Shown: piece after piece, positions 1 through 11,287 of the stretch
Layout of the letters: the number at the start of each line of letters is the position of its first letter
Position numbering within the stretch: the stretch's first letter is position 1
Assembly: GCA_029782145.1 (NCBI GenBank)
Contig: JAKOVH010000030.1
Span: 1-64,000 of the forward strand
Direction: 5' to 3'
DNA: 64,000 bases
Source of the DNA: Actinomycetes bacterium
GTDB lineage: Bacteria > Actinomycetota > Acidimicrobiia > Acidimicrobiales > Acidimicrobilacustridaceae
The notes under the pieces: generated by a model
Seen by the model: only the letters and a program-made list of their open reading frames with translations
Told to the model about the DNA's origin: nothing
Database searches by the model: none
Program-made: the position numbers and the translations under genes

Positions 1-1
1 C

Positions 2-1039
2 ATCGCGGCCCAGACGGCCAAGCAGGTGATGAGCCAGCGCATCCGTGAGGCCGAGCGGGAGATGAAGTACGAGGAGTACGCCGGCCGGGAAGGCGACATC
101 GTCACGGGCATCATCCAGCAGTCCGACAGCCGCTACACCCTGCTCGACCTCGGTCGGGTGGAGGCGCTGCTGCCCCAGGCCGAGCAGGTCCCCTACGAGC
201 GACCTGAACCCAACGCCCGGGTCAAGGCCTACATCGTCGAGGTCCGCAAGACGGCCAAGGGCCCCCAGATCGTGGTGAGCCGAACGCACCCGGGCCTCAT
301 CAAGCGCCTCTTCGAGCTCGAGGTGCCCGAGATCGCCGACGGCGTCGTCGAGATCAAGGCCTGCGCCCGCGAGCCCGGGGCCCGCACCAAGATCGCGGTG
401 TGGTCGAACGACTCCAACGTCGACCCGGTCGGCGCGTGCGTGGGCGCCCGCGGTGCCCGCGTCCGCATGGTCGTCAACGAGCTGCGGGGCGAGAAGATCG
501 ACATCGTCCCCTTCTCCGACGAGCCCGCCGACTTCGTGATGAAGGCGCTGTCGCCGGCGAAGGTCAAGGAGGTCCGGATCCACGACGACACCGGCACCGC
601 CGAGGTCATCGTCCCCGACTACCAGCTGTCGCTCGCCATCGGCAAGGAGGGCCAGAACGCCCGCCTCGCCGCCCGCCTCACCGGTTGGCGCGTCGACATC
701 AAGAGCGAGACGCAGCTGGCCGAGGAGGAGGCCTACGCCGCCCAGGACTGGGCCGAGGGCGAATGGGTCGTCGACCCCGAGACCGGCGAGCAGGTGTGGC
801 AGCCGGCCGAGGGCGGCGAGGCCATGTCCGCCGAGGCCTACGCCCAGGCCAGCGAGGACCAGGCCGCCGAGACCGACGCGTCGGAGGCCGAGGCCTCCGA
901 CGCTGGGTCGGGCGACCCCGAGGGGGCCACGCCCGAGGAGGCCGCGGCCGAGGTCCTCGACGAGGCCGCCCGGGAGGAACCGCCGGCCGAGGCCGCTACC
1001 GTGGCCGAGACCTCCGACGACGGCGACGGGTCGGCGTAG
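2..1039 (+). CDS. nusA: Transcription termination/antitermination factor NusA (5' end outside window)
   Basis: NusA binds RNA polymerase and nascent RNA and modulates pausing, termination and antitermination. The reading frame is open from base 2 (IAAQTAKQVMSQRIREAER), so the N-terminal polymerase-binding domain lies mostly outside the window. Visible parts are an S1 domain starting near GDIVTGII, then two KH domains with the typical GARGARVRMV and AIGKEGQNARLA loops. An acidic Ala/Glu-rich tail of about 90 residues follows, longer than in many homologues. It heads the nusA-infB-rbfA-truB-ribF block. The product is certain; the true start is not visible. Confidence 0.97.
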   Translation: MAAQTAKQVMSQRIREAEREMKYEEYAGREGDIVTGIIQQSDSRYTLLDLGRVEALLPQAEQVPYERPEPNARVKAYIVEVRKTAKGPQIVVSRTHPGLIKRLFELEVPEIADGVVEIKACAREPGARTKIAVWSNDSNVDPVGACVGARGARVRMVVNELRGEKIDIVPFSDEPADFVMKALSPAKVKEVRIHDDTGTAEVIVPDYQLSLAIGKEGQNARLAARLTGWRVDIKSETQLAEEEAYAAQDWAEGEWVVDPETGEQVWQPAEGGEAMSAEAYAQASEDQAAETDASEAEASDAGSGDPEGATPEEAAAEVLDEAAREEPPAEAATVAETSDDGDGSA

Positions 1040-1171
1040 CCACCGACGCCGTTCGTGCGCGGCCGCCGGTCGCGCGAGGATGGAGGACCCGTGCCCGGCC
1101 CCTGGCCGGGAGCAGAGCACATCGGGTGCGCCGGGCGGCGTGCCCCCGTGTCGAGAAGACTGAGGTCGCTG

Positions 1172-4099
<2,928 letters not shown>

Positions 4100-4138
4100 C
4101 CCGCCCGGCGGCGGGCCGGACCCGCCGCCGGAGCGCCC

Positions 4139-4144
4139 TAGCCT
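4139..4144 (+). promoter_or_regulatory. -10 hexamer TAGCCT for ylxP, leaderless type
   Basis: TAGCCT is followed by 6 nt (GTGCCG) and then GTG at 4151. This spacing would put the transcription start on the start codon. No convincing -35 is seen. It may give internal transcription within the nusA-infB block. Confidence 0.5.
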
Positions 4145-4150
4145 GTGCCG

Positions 4151-4450
4151 GTGGCCCTGTACGTGCTGGCCCTGGCCGTCGACGTGCGGATCCCCGAGGC
4201 GCAGTCCCTCAAGGACAAGCGCTCCACCATCCGCACCATCCTCGACGGCGCCCGGCGGCGCTTCGGGGCCGCCACGGCCGAGACCGGCCGCCACGACGAC
4301 GCCCAGCGCTCGGAGCTGGGCTTCGCCGTGGTCGCCGGCACCGCTGGCCACGCCATGGAGCTGGTCGACAAGGTCGAGCGGTTCGTGTGGTCCTTCCCCG
4401 AGATCGAGGTGGTGGCGGCCGAGCGCCACTGGATGGAGGTCGAGCGATGA
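4151..4450 (+). CDS. ylxP: DUF503 / YlxP-like protein
   Basis: This is a small protein of 99 residues of the DUF503 (YlxP) family, regularly found between infB and rbfA. A role in ribosome maturation is suspected from this context but not established. The N-terminal strand ALYVLALAVDVRIPEAQSLKDKR is diagnostic (LxVDLxIPxxxSLKxKR pattern), and the rest has the small alpha/beta layout of the family. The start could be GTG 4145, but GTG 4151 is better spaced from the TAGCCT box. Its stop overlaps the rbfA start (ATGA), so the two are translationally coupled. Confidence 0.85.
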   Translation: MALYVLALAVDVRIPEAQSLKDKRSTIRTILDGARRRFGAATAETGRHDDAQRSELGFAVVAGTAGHAMELVDKVERFVWSFPEIEVVAAERHWMEVER

Positions 4451-4920
4451 GCCGCAGGAGCCACGGGACCGCCCGCCAGTACCCCCGCACCGCCCGCCTC
4501 AACGAGCTGCTGCGGGAGATCCTCGCCGAGGAGCTCGAGCGCCTCGACGACGACCGCCTCGAGCTGCTCACGGTCACCTCGGTCGAGATCGAGGGCGACC
4601 TGCGCCGGGCGGTGGTGTTCTACGACTCCTTGCAGGGCGAGGACGGCGACGAGCAGGTGCTGGCGGCGCTGGGCGAGCTGCGCTGGCGGCTCCAGGCCGC
4701 CATCGGCCGGCAGGCCCGCATCAAGCGCACGCCCGAGCTGGCCTTCGCCCCCGACCCCGCGGTGCGCACCGGTGCCCGCATCGAGGCGCTGCTGGCCAGC
4801 ATGCCCGAGCCCACCGGCGACGGCACCTCGACGCCAGGTGCGCCGGACGACGGCGACGGCGACGGCGAGGACGACGGCGGCGGCGAGGGCGGCGGTGGCG
4901 CCGCGCCGGCCGGGCCGTGA
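4447..4920 (+). CDS. rbfA: 30S ribosome-binding factor RbfA
   Basis: RbfA assists late 30S maturation by binding near 16S rRNA helix 1. The 157-residue protein begins with the typical QYPRTARLNELLREILAEEL helix. The type II KH-like core follows (TVTSVEIEGDLRRAVVFY, then LRWRLQAAIGRQARIKRTPEL). The C-terminal 40 residues are a low-complexity Asp/Gly tail. The start overlaps the ylxP stop (ATGA) and its stop overlaps the truB start (GTGA), so ylxP-rbfA-truB form one translationally coupled unit. Confidence 0.95.
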   Translation: MSRRSHGTARQYPRTARLNELLREILAEELERLDDDRLELLTVTSVEIEGDLRRAVVFYDSLQGEDGDEQVLAALGELRWRLQAAIGRQARIKRTPELAFAPDPAVRTGARIEALLASMPEPTGDGTSTPGAPDDGDGDGEDDGGGEGGGGAAPAGP

Positions 4921-5849
4921 GCCGCCGCCGCACCGACGGGCCCGACGGGCTGGTGGTGGTCGACAAGGAGGCGGGCTGGACCTCTCACGACGTGGTGGCC
5001 AAGGCCCGCGGCCTGCTCGGCACCCGCAAGGTGGGCCACTCCGGCACCCTCGACCCCGACGCCACCGGGGTGCTGCTGCTCGGCGTGGGCCGGGTCACCC
5101 GGCTGCTGCGGTTCCTCACCGCGCTGGGCAAGACCTACACGTGCGAGATCGTGCTCGGCACGGAGACCTCCACCCTCGACGCCTCCGGTGAGGTCACGGC
5201 GAGCCACGACATGGCCGGCGTCTCCTTCGCCGACGTGGAGCGGGCGGCGGCCGGGCTGACGGGCGACATCCTGCAGGTCCCGCCGATGGTGTCGGCGGTG
5301 AAGGTCGAGGGCAAGCGCCTGCACCAGCTGGCCCGTGAGGGGGTCGAGGTCGAGCGCGAGGCCCGACCGGTGACGGTCCACCGCTTCGTGGTGCAGCCGA
5401 CCCCGGACCGGCGGGTCGTGCGGGCGGAGGTCGAGTGCTCGTCGGGCACCTACGTGCGCACGCTCGCCGCCGACCTGGGCCACGCCCTCGGTGGAGGGGC
5501 TCACCTGCGCGACCTGCGTCGCACCGCCATCGGCTCGTTCACCCTCGCCGACGCCCACCCGCTCGCCGCCGTCTCCCCGGACGTGCTGCTCACCCCGGCC
5601 GCGGCGCTGCGGGACTACCCGTCGGTGGTCCTCGACGGCGCCGAGGCGCTCGCCGTGAGCCACGGCAAGGTGCTGCCTCGCGACGAGCGGTTCTCCGGCG
5701 AGGGCCCGTGGGCGGTGCTCGACGGCGACGGCCGCCTGCTCGCCGTCTACGGCGCCCACCGAGGCGGCTCGGCGAAGCCCGAGGTGGTGGTCGCGCCCGC
5801 CGGTGGCGGCTCCGCGCCGACGTCGTCGAGCCCGGCCGACGGGCAGTAG
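4917..5849 (+). CDS. truB: tRNA pseudouridine(55) synthase TruB
   Basis: TruB converts U55 to pseudouridine in the T-loop of tRNAs. The 310-residue protein opens with GLVVVDKEAGWTSHDVV and has the catalytic motif GHSGTLDPDATGVL with nucleophile Asp46. KTYTCEIVLGTET and the RNA-binding VECSSGTYVRTLAADLG motif follow. GTG 4917 overlaps the rbfA stop. Its TAG stop forms the first three bases of the TAGCGT hexamer in front of ribF. Confidence 0.96.
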   Translation: MSRRRTDGPDGLVVVDKEAGWTSHDVVAKARGLLGTRKVGHSGTLDPDATGVLLLGVGRVTRLLRFLTALGKTYTCEIVLGTETSTLDASGEVTASHDMAGVSFADVERAAAGLTGDILQVPPMVSAVKVEGKRLHQLAREGVEVEREARPVTVHRFVVQPTPDRRVVRAEVECSSGTYVRTLAADLGHALGGGAHLRDLRRTAIGSFTLADAHPLAAVSPDVLLTPAAALRDYPSVVLDGAEALAVSHGKVLPRDERFSGEGPWAVLDGDGRLLAVYGAHRGGSAKPEVVVAPAGGGSAPTSSSPADGQ

Positions 5850-5852
5850 CGT
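5847..5852 (+). promoter_or_regulatory. -10 hexamer TAGCGT before ribF, overlapping the truB stop
   Basis: TAGCGT starts with the TAG stop codon of truB and ends 10 nt before the ribF ATG at 5863. This would leave a transcript with at most a few untranslated bases. Confidence 0.4.
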
Positions 5853-5862
5853 CAACCCCGCC

Positions 5863-6819
5863 ATGCAAGTCCTGCGCGACCCCGCCACGTGCCCCCGCCC
5901 CGAGGAGGGCACCGCGGTCACGATCGGCGCCTTCGACGGCGTGCACCGCGGGCACCGCACGGTGATCGGCGCGCTGCAGCAGCGAGCCGCCGAGGAGGGC
6001 CTCCACACCGCAGTCGTCACCTTCGACCGCCACCCGGCCTCCGTCGTGCGGCCGGACTCGGCGCCCGCGTTGCTCACCGACCTCGAGCAGAAGCTCGAGC
6101 TGCTCGCCGGCTGCGGCCTCGACTACACCCTCGTCGTCCACTTCGACGAGGACCGCGCCCGCGAGCCGGCCGAGGACTTCGTCACCCAGGTCCTCAGCGG
6201 CTGCCTGAACGCCAAGCTGGTCGCCGTCGGCAGCGACTTCCACTTCGGGCACGGGCGGGCGGGCAACGTGGCGCTGTTGCGGGAGATGGGCGCCGAGCTG
6301 GGCTTCGAGGTGATCGGCCACGAGCTGGTCGACGCCGAGGGCCACCCGGCCGCCGACGGCCACGTGTCCTCCACCCGCATCCGCGCCGCGCTGCGCGCCG
6401 GTGAGCTGGCCGCCGCCAACGAGATGCTGGGCCGACCGCACGAGGTGCGAGGCGTGGTGGCCCACGGCGACAAGCGGGCCCGGGACCTGGGCTTCCGCAC
6501 CGCCAACGTGGAGGTGCCCGAGGTGGTGTGCCTGCCGGCCGACGGCATCTACGCCGGTTGGTACGTCACCCCTGACGGCACGTCGCACCCCACTGCGATC
6601 TCGCTCGGGCGGCGCCCGACGTTCTACGAGTTCGCCGACACCTCGCTGCTCGAGGCGCACCTGATCGACTTCGACGCCGACCTCTACGGCCAGCCGGCAC
6701 GGGTGCAGTTCGTGCAGCGCCTGCGCGACGAGCTGAAGTTCGACTCGGTCGACGCGCTGGTCGCCCAGATGGGCCGCGACGTCGCCGCCGCCCGCACCCT
6801 CCTGGCCGCCAGCTCCTGA
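5863..6819 (+). CDS. ribF: Bifunctional riboflavin kinase / FAD synthetase RibF
   Basis: RibF phosphorylates riboflavin to FMN and adenylates FMN to FAD. The 318-residue protein has an N-terminal nucleotidyltransferase domain (TIGAFDGVHRGHR at about 27-39; GSDFHFGHGRAGN) and the VSSTRIR motif. The C-terminal flavokinase domain has GDKRARDLGFRTANVE and DGIYAGWY. ATG 5863 is favoured by the preceding TAGCGT box and by family length. It ends the first run of + strand genes; the next gene is inverted. Confidence 0.96.
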   Translation: MQVLRDPATCPRPEEGTAVTIGAFDGVHRGHRTVIGALQQRAAEEGLHTAVVTFDRHPASVVRPDSAPALLTDLEQKLELLAGCGLDYTLVVHFDEDRAREPAEDFVTQVLSGCLNAKLVAVGSDFHFGHGRAGNVALLREMGAELGFEVIGHELVDAEGHPAADGHVSSTRIRAALRAGELAAANEMLGRPHEVRGVVAHGDKRARDLGFRTANVEVPEVVCLPADGIYAGWYVTPDGTSHPTAISLGRRPTFYEFADTSLLEAHLIDFDADLYGQPARVQFVQRLRDELKFDSVDALVAQMGRDVAAARTLLAASS

Positions 6820-6836
6820 CTCGAGGGCCGGGCGGG

Positions 6837-8114
6837 CTACCAGGGCTCGTCGGGGACGGCGAAGCGCTCGCTGTAGGGGCGCATGGCGGCGCGGCGGGCG
6901 GCCACGTCGAGGCCCAGCGCCTCCGGTTCGTAGACGACCTTGCCGTGCCGGTCGCGCTGGTGGGTGTCGACGTAGCGCTCGATGGCGGCCATCGACGGCT
7001 CGGGGAGCGGCTGGTCGGCCAGCTCGTAGATCCGCCGCACGGTGGCGAGGTCGTCGGCCATGAACTCGTGGAACCGGATGTCCATCGACTGCTCGGCCGG
7101 CAGCAGCTCCCGGTCGCGCAGCGCTGCGTTCAGCATGGTCTCGAGCCGGTCGGCCCAGTAGGCGCTGATGGCCACCGGGTCGACGGGCGAGAGGGAGGTG
7201 CGGGCGGAGTAGGCCACCATGGTCGACATCGACACCATCACCGACACCGGGTCGCGGTGGGTGACCAGCACCGTGGCGTCGGGGAACGTCGAGATGAGCG
7301 GCCGGAACTGCTCGAGGTGCTGGGGCGACTTGAGCACCCACCGCTCGCCGCCGCGCAGCCACTGCATGGCCTTCAGCACCGTCTTCATGTACTCGTAGTG
7401 CGGCGTCTGGTCGTGGGCGAGGTAGAAGTCGCGCCACGTGGGCATCGGCGCCATGGTGTCGAACAGCATCGTGGAGAAGTCGATGGCGAGGAGCTGGATC
7501 TCCTCGTGCACGTGCCACGTGGTCATCTCGTGCATGCGCGTGAAGTGCGGCATGACCACGTCGAGCACGGACAGGGCGGCGTCGCAGCGGGCGATGCGAG
7601 GGTCGTCGTCGGTGGCGGCGAGCTGGGCTTCGGCCGGCAGCGGCACCGGCTGGAGGCTCTCCCAGTAGGGCAGCGACCGCAGCTGCGGGTCGGCCGCCAG
7701 CAGGTTGTGCAGGTGGGTGGTGCCGGTGCGGGGCAGCCCGGCGATGACGACCGGTCGGGCGATCTCCACGTCGTGGATCTCGGGGTGGCGGGCCAGCAGG
7801 TCGGTGAGCAGCAGCCGGTTCTGCAGCAGCTGGCCCATCTGCGACGCCGCCGACACCCGACCCATGGGGGAGAGCGGCGCCTCGTGCTCGAAGCACCACA
7901 GCAAGAGCTCCAGCCGCTCCACGAAGTCCATGGGCCCGAAGTCGTCGAGTCCGGTGGCCTCGACCGCCTGGGCCATGAGCACCTCGGCGTCGAGCTGCAC
8001 CGCGTGGGCGAACGCGGCGGCGCCGTCGAAGATCGCCTGCGCCTCGGGCGAGAAGTGCGGGTCGGCCAGGTCGGTGAGGCGCACCGGGTCCGGGCGCGAC
8101 GTGGTGTCGCTCAT
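6837..8114 (-). CDS. Sulfotransferase family protein
   Basis: This 425-residue protein resembles PAPS-dependent sulfotransferases, which move a sulfuryl group onto an acceptor. The 5'-phosphosulfate loop is AGLPRTGTTHLHNLL (PRTGTT at 128-133). The 3'-phosphate motif is around VLVTHRDPVSVMVSMS. The C-terminal half matches the actinobacterial Sulfotransfer_3-like proteins, whose acceptors are mostly unknown. No signal peptide or membrane segment is evident. The ATG at 8114 (MSDTTSRPD) is the best start. The gene is inverted between ribF and rpsO, inside an otherwise co-oriented block, which suggests insertion by rearrangement. Confidence 0.85.
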   Translation of the reverse strand: MSDTTSRPDPVRLTDLADPHFSPEAQAIFDGAAAFAHAVQLDAEVLMAQAVEATGLDDFGPMDFVERLELLLWCFEHEAPLSPMGRVSAASQMGQLLQNRLLLTDLLARHPEIHDVEIARPVVIAGLPRTGTTHLHNLLAADPQLRSLPYWESLQPVPLPAEAQLAATDDDPRIARCDAALSVLDVVMPHFTRMHEMTTWHVHEEIQLLAIDFSTMLFDTMAPMPTWRDFYLAHDQTPHYEYMKTVLKAMQWLRGGERWVLKSPQHLEQFRPLISTFPDATVLVTHRDPVSVMVSMSTMVAYSARTSLSPVDPVAISAYWADRLETMLNAALRDRELLPAEQSMDIRFHEFMADDLATVRRIYELADQPLPEPSMAAIERYVDTHQRDRHGKVVYEPEALGLDVAARRAAMRPYSERFAVPDEPW

Positions 8115-8260
8115 GTGCTCGTGTCCCCTCCGGCGGCCGTGCCCCGACGGTCGCCGGCGGGCATCGTAGACGGCCCGGTGATGGGTCCCGGACGGGTGTC
8201 GACCGCCGTGGGGAAGGGCCGCGGTGGGGCCCACGGGTGGGAGCCGCGCGGTCGCCCTGC

Positions 8261-8266
8261 TAGCCT
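8261..8266 (+). promoter_or_regulatory. -10 hexamer TAGCCT for rpsO
   Basis: TAGCCT lies about 124 nt before the rpsO ATG and upstream of two strong leader hairpins. It is the only TANNNT box that fits a leadered rpsO transcript. No clear -35 is seen. Confidence 0.45.
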
Positions 8267-8285
8267 CGACGGGTCGGTGCGCCGT

Positions 8286-8338
8286 CCTGGCGCGCCGTGC
8301 ATCCGCTTCCGGCTGCGCCAGGCGTGCCTCTCCGAGGC
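8286..8338 (+). promoter_or_regulatory. Structured rpsO leader, two adjacent hairpins
   Basis: Hairpin 1 pairs CCTGGCGC (8286-8293) with GCGCCAGG (8315-8322). It continues inward as GCCG (8294-8297) with CGGC (8310-8313), leaving one bulged base. Hairpin 2 pairs GCCTC (8326-8330) with GAGGC (8334-8338). In many bacteria S15 represses its own mRNA through leader structures; this one may do so, which is inference. Confidence 0.45.
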
Positions 8339-8389
8339 CGTGCAGCGGGCCACGAAGCCGGGTCCGACACCCACCGAACAAGGAACCAG

Positions 8390-8668
8390 ATGTCCTCCGA
8401 TCCCGCCAACCTGCCGCCCAAGGCCGACACCATCGCCGAGCACCGGCTGCACGACTCCGACACCGGGTCTCCCGAGGTGCAGATCGCGCTGCTCACCGAC
8501 CGCATCAACCACCTCACCGAGCACCTGAAGGTCCACAAGAAGGACCACCACAGCCGGCGGGGCCTGCTGATGCTCGTCGGTCGGCGCCGTCGCCTGCTCG
8601 ACTACGTCAAGAAGAACGACGTCGAGCGCTACCGGGCGATCATCGCCAAGCTCGGCCTGCGCCGCTAG
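8390..8668 (+). CDS. rpsO: 30S ribosomal protein S15
   Basis: S15 is a primary 16S rRNA-binding protein of the 30S platform. The 92-residue protein has the usual four-helix layout: [41 protein letters not shown] and [28 protein letters not shown] 8390 is preceded by AAGGAA. A perfect 16-bp hairpin follows the stop. Together with pnp downstream this is the standard rpsO-pnp pair. Confidence 0.97.
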   Translation: MSSDPANLPPKADTIAEHRLHDSDTGSPEVQIALLTDRINHLTEHLKVHKKDHHSRRGLLMLVGRRRRLLDYVKKNDVERYRAIIAKLGLRR

Positions 8669-8675
8669 CGAGGCT

Positions 8676-8708
8676 CAGCAGAGGGCGACCCCTGGGGTCG
8701 CCCTCTGC
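8676..8708 (+). terminator. Perfect 16-bp hairpin after rpsO
   Basis: The arm AGCAGAGGGCGACCCC (8676-8691) is exactly complementary to 8693-8708 with a single T between them. No T-run follows, as is common in high-GC actinobacteria. It may attenuate or process the rpsO-pnp transcript. Confidence 0.7.
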
Positions 8709-8767
8709 TCGTCCCGCCCGGCTCCACCGGACGGGACCCCAACCGAACACCGGTGATCGAGCGTCCT

Positions 8768-8822
8768 CAGTTGCCGGTGGCGAGCGGCCGGGCCCGGTCG
8801 GGCCGCTCACCACTGGGAACTG
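8768..8822 (+). promoter_or_regulatory. Long imperfect hairpin in the pnp leader
   Basis: GAGCGGCC (8782-8789) pairs with GGCCGCTC (8801-8808). Flanking TGG/CCA and the outer CAGTT (8768-8772) with AACTG (8818-8822) extend the stem. In Escherichia coli a pnp leader hairpin cut by RNase III mediates autocontrol by PNPase; a similar role here is only a suggestion. Confidence 0.4.
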
Positions 8823-8875
8823 GTGTCGCCGTCGCCACGAGACGGGCCGACAGGCCCGACACGAAGGAGACACCC

Positions 8876-11287
8876 ATGGCTGATGCCATCTCCGCCGAGG
8901 CCCCGGTCGCGGGCGCCCCGGACAAGACCCTGACCTTCTCCACCGGCAAGCTCGCCGGCCAGGCCGACGGCGCCGTGACCGTGCAGATCGGCGACACCGT
9001 CGTGCTCGTCACCGCCACCGCCGCCAAGTCCGCCCGCGAGGGCGCCGACTTCTTCCCGCTCACGGTCGACATCGAGGAGCGCATGTACGCCGCGGGCCGC
9101 ATCCCCGGCTCGTTCTTCCGCCGGGAGGGCAAGGCCTCCGACCAGGCCATCCTCACCTGCCGCCTCATCGACCGCCCGCTGCGCCCCTGCTTCCCCGACG
9201 GGTTCCGCAACGAGGTCCACGTGGTGGGCACCGTGCTCGCCGCCGACCTGGTGAACCCCCACGACGTGCCGGCCATCAACGGCGCCTCGGCGGCCCTGGT
9301 GCTGTCGGGCATCCCGTTCGACGGGCCCATCGGCGCGGTGCGCCTCGCCTACACGAGCGACGGCGAGTGGATCGCCCACCCGACCTACGAGCAGGGCGAG
9401 GAGTCGACCTTCGAGATGGTCGTCGCCGGCCGGGCCCTCGACGACGGCGACGTCGCCATCTCCATGGTCGAGGCCGGTGGCACCGAGGCCGCCTGGCCCG
9501 CCTTCGAGGCCGGTGCGCCGAAGGTCGACGAGGCCGTCATCGCCGATGGCCTCGAGGTCGCCAAGGCCTACATCCGCCAGTCGATCGAGGCCCAGCGCCA
9601 GCTGATGGCCGAGGCCGGCGTGAAGGAGCCGATGGCCTACAGCGTCGCCGCCGACTACACCCCTGAGGTGCTGGCGGCCATGGAGGAGCACCGCGACCGC
9701 GTCGCCGCCACCCAGACCATCTCCGACAAGCACGAGCGCCTCGAGGCCGAGGCGGCCCTGCGCGACCAGCTCGTCGCCGAGCTGCTGCCCCGCTTCGAGG
9801 GCCTCGAGGGCGCCGAGAAGCAGCTGAAGGCGGCGTTCCGCTCGGTCACCAAGGCCGCCGTGCGCAGCCGCATCGTCAACGAGGGCCTGCGCATCGACGG
9901 CCGCGGCCCCAAGGACATCCGGCCCCTGTCGGCCGAGGTCGGGGTCCTGCCGTCGGTCCACGGCTCGGGACTGTTCCAGCGGGGCGAGACCCAGGTGCTC
10001 AACGTCACCACCCTCGGCATGCCCCGCATGGAGCAGATGATCGACGCCCTCGGCAACGTCGAGCGCAAGCGCTACATGCACCACTACAACTTCCCGCCGT
10101 ACTCGACCGGCGAGACCGGCTTCATGCGCGGCCCCAAGCGCCGCGAGATCGGCCACGGCATGCTCGCCGAGCGGGCCCTCGTGCCGGTGCTGCCGGCCCC
10201 CGAGGAGTTCGCCTACACGATCCGCACCGTCTCCGACGTGCTGTCGTCGAACGGGTCGACCTCGATGGGCTCGGTGTGCGGCTCCACCCTGTCGCTGATG
10301 GACGCCGGCGTGCCCATCAAGGCGCCGGTGGCCGGCATCGCCATGGGCCTGGTGTACGCCGACGGCAAGTACACCACCCTCACCGACATCCTCGGGGCCG
10401 AGGACGCCTTCGGCGACATGGACTTCAAGGTCGCCGGCACCGCCGAGGTGGTCACCGCCCTGCAGCTCGACACCAAGATCGACGGGATCCCCGCCGACGT
10501 GCTGGCCCAGGCCCTGCAGCAGGCCAAGGAGGCCCGCCTCACCATCCTCGAGGTCATGGCCGGCGCCATCGCCGAGCCCCGCGCCGAGGTCGGCACCACC
10601 GCCCCGAAGATCATCAGCTTCGAGATCCCGATGGACAAGATCGGCGAGGTCATCGGGCCCAAGGGCAAGGTCATCAACGCCATCCAGCAGGAGACCGGCG
10701 CCGACATCAGCGTCGACGACGACGGCGTGGTCGGCCGGGTGAGCATCGGCTCCACCGACGGCGGCGCCGTCGCCGAGGCCGAGCGCCAGATCCGCCTCAT
10801 CCTCAACCCGCCGACCGCCGAGGTCGGCCAGACCTACACGGGCAAGGTCGTGAACGTCACCAAGTTCGGGGCGTTCGTGAACATCCTCCCCGGCCGCGAC
10901 GGCCTGCTGCACATCTCCAAGATCGGGGGCGGCAAGCGCATCGACAGGGTGGAGGACGTGCTCGACCTGGGCGACACCGTCGAGGTGCGCGTCGACGACG
11001 TCGACCCCAACGGCAAGGTGTCGCTGTCGCTCGCCAGCGCCGTCGAGGTTCCCGGGGGTGGCTCGTCGGAGGCCGCCGGCGACAGCGCCGACGCAGCTTC
11101 GGCCGGCGGGGGCGCCGAGCGCGAGTACGTCTCGTTCGAGGACGCCTTCGACAGCGAGATCCGCGACGAGCTCGGCGACCTCGGCCCGGCCGGCGACGAC
11201 GAGCGGGGCGGCGAGCGCCGGGGTGGTGGCGGCGGCGGCGGCCGTGGCCGTGGCGGCCGGGGTGGCGGTGGCGGCCGTCGCCGCTGA
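8876..11287 (+). CDS. pnp: Polyribonucleotide nucleotidyltransferase (PNPase)
   Basis: PNPase degrades RNA phosphorolytically from the 3' end and is a core mRNA-decay enzyme. The 803-residue protein has two RNase PH domains around an alpha-helical linker. The second catalytic domain contains FPPYSTGETGFMRGPKRREI. A KH domain follows (IGPKGKVINAIQQETGADIS), then an S1 domain (GQTYTGKVVNVTKFGAFVNI). The C-terminal tail is Gly/Arg-rich, RGG-like, and may bind RNA. ATG 8876 has AAGGAG 7 nt upstream. The 3' end overlaps the likely start of the M16 peptidase gene. Confidence 0.97.
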   Translation: MADAISAEAPVAGAPDKTLTFSTGKLAGQADGAVTVQIGDTVVLVTATAAKSAREGADFFPLTVDIEERMYAAGRIPGSFFRREGKASDQAILTCRLIDRPLRPCFPDGFRNEVHVVGTVLAADLVNPHDVPAINGASAALVLSGIPFDGPIGAVRLAYTSDGEWIAHPTYEQGEESTFEMVVAGRALDDGDVAISMVEAGGTEAAWPAFEAGAPKVDEAVIADGLEVAKAYIRQSIEAQRQLMAEAGVKEPMAYSVAADYTPEVLAAMEEHRDRVAATQTISDKHERLEAEAALRDQLVAELLPRFEGLEGAEKQLKAAFRSVTKAAVRSRIVNEGLRIDGRGPKDIRPLSAEVGVLPSVHGSGLFQRGETQVLNVTTLGMPRMEQMIDALGNVERKRYMHHYNFPPYSTGETGFMRGPKRREIGHGMLAERALVPVLPAPEEFAYTIRTVSDVLSSNGSTSMGSVCGSTLSLMDAGVPIKAPVAGIAMGLVYADGKYTTLTDILGAEDAFGDMDFKVAGTAEVVTALQLDTKIDGIPADVLAQALQQAKEARLTILEVMAGAIAEPRAEVGTTAPKIISFEIPMDKIGEVIGPKGKVINAIQQETGADISVDDDGVVGRVSIGSTDGGAVAEAERQIRLILNPPTAEVGQTYTGKVVNVTKFGAFVNILPGRDGLLHISKIGGGKRIDRVEDVLDLGDTVEVRVDDVDPNGKVSLSLASAVEVPGGGSSEAAGDSADAASAGGGAEREYVSFEDAFDSEIRDELGDLGPAGDDERGGERRGGGGGGGRGRGGRGGGGGRRR

